DNA of 36,368 nucleotides from Gammaproteobacteria bacterium (lineage in GTDB: Bacteria; Pseudomonadota; Gammaproteobacteria; Arenicellales; UBA868), in assembly GCA_022451485.1 (NCBI GenBank), contig JAKUQS010000001.1:1-36368 (forward strand), written 5' to 3'. Position 1 is the first letter of the stretch; each line of letters opens with the position of its first letter. A model generated the notes under the pieces. It had not been told where the DNA came from and did not search any database. It was given only the letters and a program-made list of their open reading frames with translations. The position numbers were made by a program, and so were the translations under genes. This document shows positions 27,015 through 35,163 of the stretch, piece by piece.

Positions 27015-28049
27015 TTAACGAAATTGAGATAAAAAAGTCAGCTCGTTATTAAAAAACAAGCGCAAGTCATCGACCCCATAACGCAGCATGGTCACCCGTT
27101 CGATCCCCATGCCAAATGCGTAACCCGTATATGCCTCGTTATCAATGCCAACATGGCGGAAAACTTCCGGGTGCACCATTCCGCAGCCCAAGATCTCTAT
27201 CCAGCCCGTGCGTTGACAAATTCTGCAACCTTCACCTTCACAGAATATGCAGCCAATATCCACCTCCGCAGACGGTTCCGTAAATGGAAAATAAGAAGGG
27301 CGAAACCGAAGGGGAAGATCAGTTTCGAAAAATTCCTGCGCGACATATGTCAACACGCCCTTTAAGTCAGCAAAGGATACATCGGTGCCTACAACCAGTC
27401 CTTCTACCTGGTGAAACATCGGGGTATGGGTGACGTCTGAATCACAACGGTACACTCGGCCAGGTGCAATCAGTTGAAACGGCGGTTTGTGGCTTTTCAT
27501 ATAGCGAATTTGCACAGGACTGGTGTGCGTGCGCAGCACGTGATCGTCATCCACATAAAAGGTATCGTGCATAGCCCTAGCAGGATGATCGAGAGGAATA
27601 TTCAAGGCTCCAAAATTATGGAAGTCATCCTCAACCTCGGGGCCCTCCGCAACATCGAAACCAATGCTGTGAAAAATCTCATTAATTCGTCGCACCGTGC
27701 GAGTTACTGGGTGAACCCCGCCACGATCATTCCTGCGACCGGGAAGAGTCACATCGACTGATTCACTGGCCAAAGCGCTCGCACGTGAGACCCGCTGCAA
27801 CGTCAACAACTGGCTTTCGATTCGTGCAGTGAGGAGTGATTTAGCGGCATTGACGGCAGCACCAAACTCTCGACGTTTCGCTTCCGGTAAATCTCCAATA
27901 CTCTTTAGTTTTGCGGTAAGGAGACCTTTACGGCCTAGATAACGGACTCTGACTAAATCAAGCTGGGCTTCATTTTGGGCAGCATCAACCTCGGCAACGG
28001 CTTGATCCGTAACCGACGCAATCATCTCAGTGTGGGAGGCACTAGCCAT
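27015..28049 (-). CDS. pheS: Phenylalanyl-tRNA synthetase alpha subunit
   Basis: Class II aminoacyl-tRNA synthetase subunit holding the catalytic core. A coiled-coil N-terminus (about 1-90) with [16 protein letters not shown] is followed by motif 2 ([22 protein letters not shown]) and motif 3 ([22 protein letters not shown]). ATG 28049 gives 344 residues; the ATG at 28025 is an alternative closer to the E. coli N-terminus. Neither has a strong ribosome-binding site, and GGAG lies 13 bases ahead of the first. A longer open frame upstream reads through the terminator hairpin and is rejected. Preceded by a terminator-like leader. Confidence 0.94.
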   Translation of the reverse strand: MASASHTEMIASVTDQAVAEVDAAQNEAQLDLVRVRYLGRKGLLTAKLKSIGDLPEAKRREFGAAVNAAKSLLTARIESQLLTLQRVSRASALASESVDVTLPGRRNDRGGVHPVTRTVRRINEIFHSIGFDVAEGPEVEDDFHNFGALNIPLDHPARAMHDTFYVDDDHVLRTHTSPVQIRYMKSHKPPFQLIAPGRVYRCDSDVTHTPMFHQVEGLVVGTDVSFADLKGVLTYVAQEFFETDLPLRFRPSYFPFTEPSAEVDIGCIFCEGEGCRICQRTGWIEILGCGMVHPEVFRHVGIDNEAYTGYAFGMGIERVTMLRYGVDDLRLFFNNELTFLSQFR

Positions 28050-28069
28050 TACTGATCGGCAGCTCCAGC

Positions 28070-28099
28070 AAAAAGGGGAAGTCCGGGTAGGCCTTCCCC
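28070..28099 (-). terminator. Intrinsic terminator/attenuator between rplT and pheS
   Basis: In the transcript GGGGAAG (28099-28093) pairs with CTTCCCC (28081-28075) across an 11-base loop that can form two more GC pairs. A run of five T (28074-28070) follows. It ends 20 bases before the pheS start. Because pheS and pheT lie downstream in the same direction, it probably works as a partial terminator or attenuator, not an operon end. Confidence 0.7.
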
Positions 28100-28116
28100 A
28101 ATAATGCAAGCAAGTT

Positions 28117-28136
28117 CGCCCGGGCAAACCCGGGCG
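28117..28136 (-). promoter_or_regulatory. GC-rich hairpin just after rplT stop
   Basis: CGCCCGGG and CCCGGGCG form a perfect eight-base stem on a four-base loop, starting three bases after the rplT stop. Its 5' arm contains CCGGGT, complementary to ACCCGG in the loop of the following terminator hairpin. The two can therefore form alternative structures. No T-run follows. It may protect the 3' end of the rplT message or take part in switching. Confidence 0.6.
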
Positions 28137-28139
28137 AGG

Positions 28140-28499
28140 TTAAATTGCCAAAGCGGCTTTCGCCTGTTTGGCCAAAGCCGAGAATGCATGGTCGTCATGA
28201 AGCGCAAGATCAGCCAGCACCTTCCGATCGAGATTAATCTCTGACTTAGCAAGACCTGCGATCAGTCGACTGTAACTCAACCCATGCAACCGCGCAGCCG
28301 CGTTGATTCGAACTATCCACAGCGCCCTAAACTGGCGTTTCCTCTGGCGCCGATCTCGATAGGCATACTGTCCGGATTTCATTACTGCTTGATTTGCGAC
28401 CCGGAACACGTTTTTTCGGGCGCCACGGTAACCTTTCGCGCGCGACAATACCTTTCGATGCCGTGCTCGTGCCGTTACGCTTCGTTTAATTCTTGCCAT
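28140..28499 (-). CDS. rplT: 50S ribosomal protein L20
   Basis: A 119-residue very basic protein with [41 protein letters not shown]-type N-terminal extension and the globular domain [24 protein letters not shown]20 is an early 23S rRNA binder, and in E. coli it represses its own rpmI-rplT mRNA. It lies 45 bases after rpmI. Length is within one or two residues of E. coli L20. Confidence 0.97.
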   Translation of the reverse strand: MARIKRSVTARARHRKVLSRAKGYRGARKNVFRVANQAVMKSGQYAYRDRRQRKRQFRALWIVRINAAARLHGLSYSRLIAGLAKSEINLDRKVLADLALHDDHAFSALAKQAKAALAI

Positions 28500-28544
28500 C
28501 TATACTAACTCCAATACTGTACTTGCCTTAACCTTGATGTCGAC

Positions 28545-28745
28545 TCACGCCCCGTAAGGGAGCATTTTGCGAACGGCTGGTTGGTCGGCCGCACTGACAA
28601 GCAGAATGGACCGTAGGTGTCGTTTTCGCTTGGTCGATTTCTTCGTCAAAATGTGATTCAAATACCCTTGGGATCGTTTGAATTTTCCACTGGCTGTCTG
28701 TTTGAATCGCTTCGCAGCGCCACGATTGGTTTTAAGTTTTGGCAT
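28545..28745 (-). CDS. rpmI: 50S ribosomal protein L35
   Basis: A 66-residue basic protein beginning [20 protein letters not shown], the L35 signature, and containing [15 protein letters not shown]. It stands between infC (40 bases upstream) and rplT, the conserved infC-rpmI-rplT order. Confidence 0.97.
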   Translation of the reverse strand: MPKLKTNRGAAKRFKQTASGKFKRSQGYLNHILTKKSTKRKRHLRSILLVSAADQPAVRKMLPYGA

Positions 28746-28785
28746 TTTTTAATTCACTTTAGTTTGTAGCGTCGTTATTGATGGC

Positions 28786-29331
28786 TTAGCGCAGCTTTGG
28801 CGCCAACACCATGACCATCTGCCGGCCTTCCATCGCTGGAGCCTGTTCCACCAGTGCGATGTCGGCTAGATCTGCTTCTACCCTTTTTAGCATTTCCATT
28901 CCCAATTCTCGATGCGCCATTTCTCGCCCTCGAAAGCGCAGTGTGACTTTTGTCTTGTTGCCCTCATTAATAAATCGAGTGAGATTCCGGAGTTTTATCC
29001 CATAGTCACCAATACCAGTTCCGGGTCGAAATTTAATTTCTTTAACGATGATCTGTTTTTGCTTTTTCTTCGCCTCTTGTTTCTTCTTTGAGTTAGCGTA
29101 AAGAAATTTCCCATAGTCCATGAGTCGACAGACTTTGGGGTCGGCATTTGGGGATATCTCCACAAGATCTAGGTCTTGCTCAACAGCAAGTTCCAGCGCT
29201 TTGTCTAAGGCATAGATTCCCAGTTGCTCACCGTCTCCACCGATTAGGCGTATTTGGTCGCCAGTAATTTCATCGTTGATCGAATGGGGGCGTGCCACGG
29301 GTTTCGGCGGTGGTCTCCTGGGTAGTACGAT
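28786..29331 (-). CDS. infC: Translation initiation factor IF-3, probable ATC start
   Basis: IF-3 binds the 30S subunit, blocks premature 50S joining and checks the start codon. The N-domain ([23 protein letters not shown]), basic linker ([13 protein letters not shown]) and C-domain ([44 protein letters not shown]) are complete. ATC at 29331 gives 181 residues with AAAGGAG seven bases ahead. The first in-frame conventional start, GTG at 29298, has no ribosome-binding site at usable distance and would cut the usual N-terminal tail. Rare starts (AUU, AUC) in infC are the known basis of IF-3 autoregulation, so the ATC choice is likely but inferred. Confidence 0.93.
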   Translation of the reverse strand: MVLPRRPPPKPVARPHSINDEITGDQIRLIGGDGEQLGIYALDKALELAVEQDLDLVEISPNADPKVCRLMDYGKFLYANSKKKQEAKKKQKQIIVKEIKFRPGTGIGDYGIKLRNLTRFINEGNKTKVTLRFRGREMAHRELGMEMLKRVEADLADIALVEQAPAMEGRQMVMVLAPKLR

Positions 29332-29338
29332 ATCTTTG

Positions 29339-29345
29339 CTCCTTT
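29339..29345 (-). promoter_or_regulatory. infC: Ribosome-binding site supporting the infC ATC start
   Basis: AAAGGAG on the minus strand with seven bases (CAAAGAT) before ATC at 29331-29329. No ATG, GTG or TTG lies at a suitable distance from it, so this site decides for the rare start codon. It lies between the thrS stop (29351) and infC. Confidence 0.7.
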
Positions 29346-29350
29346 GTGTC

Positions 29351-31267
29351 CTAGTTAACCTTATCGGCAGTCATCATGTGGAAATCAAACCGATCACAGA
29401 AAGCATCCAATGGGACGCTACCCAGATCTTCACCCGCTCGGGTTCTCACTGAAATAGTCTCTTCAGCCACCTCTCGGTCACCGATGACCAGTAGATATGG
29501 TACCCGTCGCAGCGTGTGTTCCCTGATTTTATAGCCGATTTTCTCATTCCTCAAGTCTGTCGTTACTCGGATTCCTTTGGATTTCAGCACATTACACACA
29601 CGGCTGGCATATTCCGCTTGATTGTCAGTGATATTCATGACCACGCCTTGAATCGGTGCGAGCCAAACTGGGAAACGTCCGTCAGTGTCTTCGATCAAAA
29701 TTCCGATAAATCGTTCCATGGAACCGAGCAACACACGGTGGAGCATTACGGGCACTTTCTTTATCCCGTCCTCACTTATGTAAGTCGCTCCGAGTCGGCC
29801 GGGCATGGAGAAATCGACCTGTATCGTGCCGCACTGCCAACGGCGACCAATCGAATCGCGCAATACAAATTCATGTTTAGGTCCATAAAAGGCCCCCTCT
29901 CCCGCTTGTACGGTATACGGAATCCCTTTCTCCGTAAGCGCATCTGCCAATGCTGCTTCAGCTCGATCCCAAAGTGCATCATCCCCTACCCGCTGCTCTG
30001 GCCGCGTCGACAAAGCCACTTCAATGTCCTCAAATCCAAGGTCTCGATACACTCGAAACGTTAGGTCAATCAATGCACCTATTTCATCCTGCAACTGATC
30101 TTCAGTGCAGAAAATATGCGCGTCATCTTGGGTAAAGCGTCTCGCTCGAAGCAGTCCGTGAAGTGTGCCTGACGGTTCGTTTCGGTGTACCACGCCAAAC
30201 TCGGTAATTCGAATTGGAAGGTCGCGGTAACTCTTCAGACCCTGGTTGAATATCTGAATATGTCCAGGGCAGTTCATAGGCTTAATGGCGTAGTCACGGT
30301 CGTCAACGTGTGTAGTAAACATGTGATCCCGAAATTTTTCCCAATGTCCCGAACGCTCCCAAAGCGATCGGTCTAACATCTGTGGAGTCAACACCTCTTG
30401 ATAATCGTTCTCTAGCAACAGTTCGCGGATATAGTTTTCCAGCAATTGGTACAGTGTCCAGCCATCTCGATGCCAGAACACCATGCCAGGAGCCTCCTCC
30501 TGGAAATGGAACAAATCAAGTTGCCGCCCAATCCGCCGATGGTCCCGCTTTTCTGCCTCCTCTATTCGACGCAGGTAGGCTTTGAGTTCCTTGCGAGACG
30601 CCCACGCGGTTCCGTAAATCCTCTGCAACATCTCGTTGTCCGAATTACCACGCCAATAGGCGCCGGCCAATTTGGTCAACTTAAATGCCTTGATCCTACC
30701 CGTGCTGGGAACGTGCGGCCCTCGACAAAGATCTTCAAAAGATCCTTGCTTATAAACTGAGATACTGTCAGTCGCTGGAATCTGAGCGACAATTTCAGCC
30801 TTATAACTTTCGCCCATCGCCTCAAAACGTTCAACAGCCTGGTCACGCTGGATCACTTCGCGGGTAATGGTTTGATCCATCTTAGCCAAATCCATCATCT
30901 TCTTTTCAATGGCCTCTAAGTCTGTCTCTGAAAAGCCCTGTGGATAAGCGAAATCATAGTAAAAGCCATCTTCAATCGTTGGGCCGATGGTGACCTGAGC
31001 CTCCGGAAACATGGTTTTCACCGCTTGAGCCATTAAATGCGCGCACGAATGCCGGATGATATCCAGGCCCTCGGCATCACGATCAGTGATGATACGCAGC
31101 ACGCAATCCTGCTCGACCATAAAGGCCGCATCGACCAATTGGCCATCTACCTCGCCAGCCAGCGTGGCACGGCCAAGCCCTGCACCGATATCGTTAGCTA
31201 TCTCAAGAATACTGACGGGGTCCTCAAACACGCGAGAACTACCATCAGGCAGAGTGATTGTTGGCAT
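29351..31267 (-). CDS. thrS: Threonyl-tRNA synthetase
   Basis: Charges tRNA-Thr and edits mis-made seryl-tRNA. The 638-residue protein has an N-terminal TGS domain (about 1-62), the editing domain with [11 protein letters not shown], and the class II core. The zinc ligands are the Cys in [10 protein letters not shown], the His in VVHRNEPSG and the His in [12 protein letters not shown]. The C-terminal anticodon domain (last 100 residues) holds [11 protein letters not shown]. Length nearly equals E. coli ThrS (642). The 221-base gap to tRNA-Val may hold its leader; no ribosome-binding site is evident right before the ATG. Confidence 0.97.
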   Translation of the reverse strand: MPTITLPDGSSRVFEDPVSILEIANDIGAGLGRATLAGEVDGQLVDAAFMVEQDCVLRIITDRDAEGLDIIRHSCAHLMAQAVKTMFPEAQVTIGPTIEDGFYYDFAYPQGFSETDLEAIEKKMMDLAKMDQTITREVIQRDQAVERFEAMGESYKAEIVAQIPATDSISVYKQGSFEDLCRGPHVPSTGRIKAFKLTKLAGAYWRGNSDNEMLQRIYGTAWASRKELKAYLRRIEEAEKRDHRRIGRQLDLFHFQEEAPGMVFWHRDGWTLYQLLENYIRELLLENDYQEVLTPQMLDRSLWERSGHWEKFRDHMFTTHVDDRDYAIKPMNCPGHIQIFNQGLKSYRDLPIRITEFGVVHRNEPSGTLHGLLRARRFTQDDAHIFCTEDQLQDEIGALIDLTFRVYRDLGFEDIEVALSTRPEQRVGDDALWDRAEAALADALTEKGIPYTVQAGEGAFYGPKHEFVLRDSIGRRWQCGTIQVDFSMPGRLGATYISEDGIKKVPVMLHRVLLGSMERFIGILIEDTDGRFPVWLAPIQGVVMNITDNQAEYASRVCNVLKSKGIRVTTDLRNEKIGYKIREHTLRRVPYLLVIGDREVAEETISVRTRAGEDLGSVPLDAFCDRFDFHMMTADKVN

Positions 31268-31453
31268 GGGTTAAAAAACCACAGGTTGGCGTTTGCTGGA
31301 CTCTTACAACGCTGACACAACTGGCAGCCTGGTAAGCACTTGCTTTCGAGTGTTAGTTTATCGCAAAACTGCTGACTAAATCGGACGGCTGATGCATTTG
31401 AGTGGCCTAAGCGCTAACCCAGGAGTTACTCGCCCAATCCACCGACGCCAGAA

Positions 31454-31485
31454 CAAACCCCTACGTTCCCAGTATTGGGGCTTTG
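31454..31485 (-). terminator. Weak terminator-like hairpin downstream of tRNA-Val
   Basis: CAAAGCCCC (31485-31477) can pair with GGGGTTTG (31461-31454) with one bulged G and a 15-base loop, starting four bases after the tRNA CCA end. The following bases are T-poor (TTCTGG), so termination would be weak. It could instead be a processing structure or part of a thrS leader. Confidence 0.3.
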
Positions 31486-31488
31486 GTT

Positions 31489-31563
31489 TGGTAGGCGCGA
31501 GTGGGATCGAACCACCGACCACTTGCGTGTCGAGCAAGTGCTCTACCGCTGAGCTACGCGCCT
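31489..31563 (-). tRNA. tRNA-Val (anticodon GAC), C at position 33
   Basis: Acceptor stem AGGCGCG/CGCGCCT is perfect, followed by discriminator A and encoded CCA (31491-31489). The D arm is GCTC-AGCGGTA-GAGC; the T arm has TTCGATC with one G-U pair. The anticodon arm CTTGC-TCGACAC-GCAAG places GAC at 34-36. Position 33 then reads C rather than the nearly universal U. Location directly upstream of thrS fits tRNA-Val in related genomes. Confidence 0.93.
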
Positions 31564-31594
31564 GTCGATGCGGACTAACGCCCGCCATGGGTCC

Positions 31595-31622
31595 ATTGTA
31601 ACCGGGTGTTATCCCTACGCAA
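31595..31622 (-). promoter_or_regulatory. Candidate promoter for tRNA-Val
   Basis: TTGCGT (31622-31617) and TACAAT (31600-31595) are 16 bases apart on the minus strand, with the -10 matching five of six. The tRNA 5' end lies 31 bases beyond the -10. It stands in the 103-base gap after the hydrolase gene, where a separate start for the tRNA is expected. Confidence 0.4.
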
Positions 31623-31666
31623 ACACCGATATCTATTCGCGCACGATACTGCGAACCCGCTTTCGA

Positions 31667-32494
31667 CTAACCCACCATCCGTTTCAATTCGGAGAGCAGC
31701 AGACCCGAGGGCAACGCCAATTCCTCAAGAATAGAAAAATGATCGTGCCCGGCCAAGGGTAAATATTGACCCGCATGACCCGCCTGTTGCCAAGCCTCCG
31801 AATAGTCTTTGGATTGCCGGATTAATTCAGGCAACTCATTCGATCCAACGGTCACGATCAATGACCTGGCTACCGCCGGTATATGTTGTAAAGGTGAATT
31901 GCGGGCGCTCTCAGCCACATCAAGGTGCAATTTCTCATTCAAGTAATTGAGTCGAATGGGCTCAAGATCAAAAATCCCGCTGATTGAGAGTCCTCCCGCA
32001 ACTCGTCGATCGGCCATGGCCATCGCAGTCAAGTGGCCACCCGCAGAGTGTCCTCCAATAAAAACTTGTTCCGGGCTTCCCCCATAGTCAGCAATATTCT
32101 CGATAGTCCAATTAATGGACGCACGAATCTGCTCGACAATCCCATCCATTCGGATGTTGGGAGCCAGCGTATATTCCACAAGAACAAGATTAATACCTGC
32201 GGGCAGCAGCCCTTCGCCAATAAAACCAAACGCCTCTTTGTCACTCATCTGCCAATAACCACCATGGATATACAGCAGCGTCGGGGAATCCAACCCCCCG
32301 CAGGGAAACACATCCAAACGTTGTCTGGGCTGGGGACCGTAGGAGATATCACACGTCGGTAACCAGGCCTCCTTGACTACTCCACTGCGATTAACCCAAT
32401 CAGCGACATATTGATCTCGCTGTTCCATCCCCACTGCAGCAGTGTTGTTATAAGCCGCATCGAGCGCCTCTTTTCCCATGTCTTGATAAAGCAT
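31667..32494 (-). CDS. Alpha/beta hydrolase, kynurenine formamidase-like
   Basis: A 275-residue hydrolase with the HGGYW oxyanion-hole motif at 77-81, nucleophile Ser150 in GGHSAGGHLTAMAM and probable catalytic His252 in LAGHDHFSIL. This pattern is that of arylformamidase/KFase-like esterases, which cleave N-formyl or small ester/carbamoyl groups. There is no signal peptide. It is the last gene of a four-gene set, three bases after the oxygenase gene. No other kynurenine-pathway gene is nearby, so the tryptophan role is not supported; the substrate is unknown. Confidence 0.82.
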   Translation of the reverse strand: MLYQDMGKEALDAAYNNTAAVGMEQRDQYVADWVNRSGVVKEAWLPTCDISYGPQPRQRLDVFPCGGLDSPTLLYIHGGYWQMSDKEAFGFIGEGLLPAGINLVLVEYTLAPNIRMDGIVEQIRASINWTIENIADYGGSPEQVFIGGHSAGGHLTAMAMADRRVAGGLSISGIFDLEPIRLNYLNEKLHLDVAESARNSPLQHIPAVARSLIVTVGSNELPELIRQSKDYSEAWQQAGHAGQYLPLAGHDHFSILEELALPSGLLLSELKRMVG

Positions 32495-32497
32495 TGA

Positions 32498-33490
32498 TTA
32501 CTCCGACAGTAGTGGTCTAGTCGCGCTTGTCAGTCCAGTTTTTTGATATTTCAGATCCCGGTACTCTCCAGACAATACGGGTAAGTATTTAGCCGGTCTC
32601 AACGAAGGTAGGCACTCAATCAATGTGTCGTAATTGGGTTGGTTAAAAAATGCAATCGACAGGCGTCCCTCGTCTCGATGGCCAGCCTTCGGATTAATGA
32701 CTCGATGGAGGTTAGACAACCATCGATCGTTGGTCCAACGCATGAGTAGATCTCCAATGTTGACAACAAAGACGTGGCGGGTCGTCTCAATATCGATCCA
32801 CTGCCCCTCTTTTCCCTTTACCTGGAGGCCACCCGCAGTATCTTCGCCACTGAGAATAGTAAACCCTCCGTAGTCTGTATGGGCGCTGGCTCTAAGCTGG
32901 TGTTCACGTGGTGGTTGAGTTTGTGCGGGGTAATAATTCAAGCGCATGGCGCCAATAGACCGATCCACTTTATTGTCAAAGTAGTGCTCATCCATATTCA
33001 GGGACAAGGCGACAAGCCTCATCAAGAAAATAACAAGCTCACTCATCGTCTCGTAATAGGTTATCGCGGCGTCCCTAAGCTGTGTGGATCGGTCGGGCCA
33101 GATATTAGGGGCGAAATGTCTTCGCCCCTCTTCACAGCTGTAATAAGGCGTGTCCGTGGTATGCACTGGCCCCACATGAAAAAACTCCTTGAGATCAGGC
33201 GGTGCTTTATGGTCATTGGCGTTTGCGAGTGACTCCCCCTCTATCTGGTGATAACCGCGATTCATACCCCCCGGGTGCCGCGCTGCCAGTTTATTCGCCA
33301 ATGGCAAAGAAAAGAATTCAAGGCCGGTCCGATGCAAATCATCTACCGTGCTCTCCGGCACACCATGGCCCTTGATAGCAAAAAAGCCAATCTCACGGCA
33401 GGCAGCATCAATTTGGCGGGCAACAGCACGACGTGCCGCCATGTCGCCCTTTAGTGCAGGGGAAAGATTGATCATGGGGATGGTGTTCAT
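32498..33490 (-). CDS. 2-oxoglutarate/Fe(II) oxygenase, isopenicillin N synthase family
   Basis: A 330-residue non-haem iron oxygenase. The N-terminal DIOX_N part (about 5-110) contains REIGFFAIKGHGVP. The double-stranded beta-helix core has iron ligands H204 and D206 in HTDYGGFTIL and H262 in SNLHRVINP. R276 and S278 in RLSIAFF bind the 2-oxoglutarate carboxylate, so a 2OG-dependent hydroxylase is more likely than a cosubstrate-free oxidase. Such bacterial relatives oxidise small molecules and are rarely characterised. Only three bases separate it from each flanking gene, showing cotranscription. Confidence 0.85.
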   Translation of the reverse strand: MNTIPMINLSPALKGDMAARRAVARQIDAACREIGFFAIKGHGVPESTVDDLHRTGLEFFSLPLANKLAARHPGGMNRGYHQIEGESLANANDHKAPPDLKEFFHVGPVHTTDTPYYSCEEGRRHFAPNIWPDRSTQLRDAAITYYETMSELVIFLMRLVALSLNMDEHYFDNKVDRSIGAMRLNYYPAQTQPPREHQLRASAHTDYGGFTILSGEDTAGGLQVKGKEGQWIDIETTRHVFVVNIGDLLMRWTNDRWLSNLHRVINPKAGHRDEGRLSIAFFNQPNYDTLIECLPSLRPAKYLPVLSGEYRDLKYQKTGLTSATRPLLSE

Positions 33491-33493
33491 CGA

Positions 33494-34252
33494 TCAGAGT
33501 GTTGAAAAGACAGATCCACCATCCACGATGAGGGTCTGACCGCTGATGAATGCACTATCGTCGGATGCGAGAAAAGCCACTGTTCCGACGACATCTTCAG
33601 GATAGGCGTCTCGTTTGATGGATCGTGCCTGCATCACGGCGCCGGATTGAAATTCAGTAATGGCTGGATTCGCCGCGACTGTGTCGCTAAGAATCAAGCC
33701 CGGTGCCACCGCGTTAACAGTGACCCCGATATCCGCGAGTTCTCGAGCCAGCGCCCGAGTCATGGCGACAACCGCCCCCTTTGACGCCACATAATGCAAC
33801 ATTAAAGCAGTCCCCTTTCCAACCACTGCCGAGGCAACATTAATAATGCGACCCGACTGCTGTGCCCGAAATACCGGGGTGACCTCCCGCGCACAGTTCC
33901 ACACTCCTTTAACGTTGACTGCCATCAACGCATCCCAGTCCTGTTCGGGAATTTCGTCGAATGGCCTTGGCTCTAAAGTGGAAAATATCGCGGCATTATT
34001 AATCAGCACATCGATCCTGCCGAACCGCTCGAATACCGTCTTAATCATTGACCGCACAGACGCGACCTGGCTGACATCGGTTTGTAGCCCCAACGTGCGA
34101 TCGGAGTGGCCGAGGGCATTGAGAGCGGGCTCGGTGTCCTTGATGTCCGCGATAACGATAGCAGCGCCTTCATTCAAAAGACGGCTCGCAAAGGCCAATC
34201 CCATGCCGGCCGCGCCACCGGTCACAATTACCACTCTGTCTGCCAGTCGCAT
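33494..34252 (-). CDS. SDR-family NAD(P)-dependent oxidoreductase
   Basis: Classical short-chain dehydrogenase of 252 residues: TGGAAGMGLAFA cofactor loop at about 12-23, NNAAIFS, the catalytic Ser in NVASAVVGKG (about 140), Tyr154 and Lys158 in YVASKGA. An acidic residue after the second strand (IADIKD) suggests NAD preference. It probably oxidises an alcohol or reduces a carbonyl made by its neighbours; this is inferred only from linkage. It follows the metallo-hydrolase gene by 14 bases. It is distinct from fabG in this window. Confidence 0.87.
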   Translation of the reverse strand: MRLADRVVIVTGGAAGMGLAFASRLLNEGAAIVIADIKDTEPALNALGHSDRTLGLQTDVSQVASVRSMIKTVFERFGRIDVLINNAAIFSTLEPRPFDEIPEQDWDALMAVNVKGVWNCAREVTPVFRAQQSGRIINVASAVVGKGTALMLHYVASKGAVVAMTRALARELADIGVTVNAVAPGLILSDTVAANPAITEFQSGAVMQARSIKRDAYPEDVVGTVAFLASDDSAFISGQTLIVDGGSVFSTL

Positions 34253-34266
34253 AGGGTGAGTATAGG

Positions 34267-35163
34267 CTAGGAGTGATTAATGAAATTAAAGGAAAACCCA
34301 TCATCGCTACGGTTAATCCAGCCAACTCCGGGCGTTGGAAAATGGGCAGGTAATACCATCACTCCGCTGTCAGCATAATCCTCAAGAAACCTTGATCGCG
34401 TCTCAAAGGCCCGTCGCCGATCAACACAGAAACAGCTATTCCATGAGGGTTCGGCGCATTGGATCGGATGATGAAAAATATCCCCACTCATAACACCTAG
34501 GACCCCATCACTTTCAATGAGAATACAGATATGCCCCGGCGTATGTCCCGGGCTTCCCGATAGCCGAACACAAGGATCGATTACATGTTCTGTTCCCACC
34601 CATTGCATCTGCCCGGCTTCAACCACCGGCAACACGCTGTCTTCAAAATAAGGGTCATCCGTATAGACTGATCGCTTGGCTTCATCCTGCCAATGTTGAT
34701 ATTCAACATCCGTAACGAGGTAACTTGCGTTTGGAAAGGTCACTTGCCATTGGTTATCTATTAATGTGGTGTTCCAACCCACATGATCGGCATGTAGATG
34801 GGTGCACACGACAAAATCGACATCCTCAGGCGAGACCCCTGCCGCGCGTAGGCGCGCCAGGTAAGGCCATCGATTCATATGATAGCGCTGTTTATGCGGT
34901 CGCGACTTGTGATTTCCCGTGCAGGTGTCGACAATAATGGTATGCCAAGGTGTGCGAATGACGAAGCTGTGAAATGCAAGCATTAGCAGGCCACTCACTC
35001 GATCGTACAACGCTGACCCTAGCCGGTCGGCGTGATAGTCAAAGGTTGATTGTCGAAATTCTGGGAACAATGCCTCCGGTGCGAGAAGGGGTCGTTCATG
35101 TTCCAATACCCTGTCGATTTGTACGGCACCAATACGCCACGACGTCGGCACGTTACCGCTCAC
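34267..35163 (-). CDS. Metallo-beta-lactamase-fold hydrolase
   Basis: A 298-residue cytoplasmic MBL-fold enzyme with the binuclear metal motif [10 protein letters not shown] (H122, H124, D126, H127), then [13 protein letters not shown] and VMSGDIFHH supplying further ligands. The overall form resembles lactonase-type or small-ester hydrolases rather than beta-lactamases; there is no signal peptide. The GTG at 35163 lies 11 bases inside the uvrB end. A second GTG at 35151 is another possible start. It is first in the four-enzyme set; the substrate cannot be read from the sequence. Confidence 0.83.
   Translation of the reverse strand: MSGNVPTSWRIGAVQIDRVLEHERPLLAPEALFPEFRQSTFDYHADRLGSALYDRVSGLLMLAFHSFVIRTPWHTIIVDTCTGNHKSRPHKQRYHMNRWPYLARLRAAGVSPEDVDFVVCTHLHADHVGWNTTLIDNQWQVTFPNASYLVTDVEYQHWQDEAKRSVYTDDPYFEDSVLPVVEAGQMQWVGTEHVIDPCVRLSGSPGHTPGHICILIESDGVLGVMSGDIFHHPIQCAEPSWNSCFCVDRRRAFETRSRFLEDYADSGVMVLPAHFPTPGVGWINRSDDGFSFNFINHS

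Noticed and set aside
28049-28127. N-terminal extension of pheS or a Phe leader peptide upstream
   Set aside because: The open frame reads through the terminator hairpin, starts with TTG without a ribosome-binding site, and has no run of Phe codons.
29516-30064. A 182-codon open frame opposite thrS
   Set aside because: Antisense to a fully conserved synthetase gene; composition is that of a shadow frame and no domain is recognisable.
30939-30947. A perfect DnaA-box sequence (TGTGGATAA)
   Set aside because: A single copy inside the thrS coding region, with no AT-rich element or further boxes; expected by chance.
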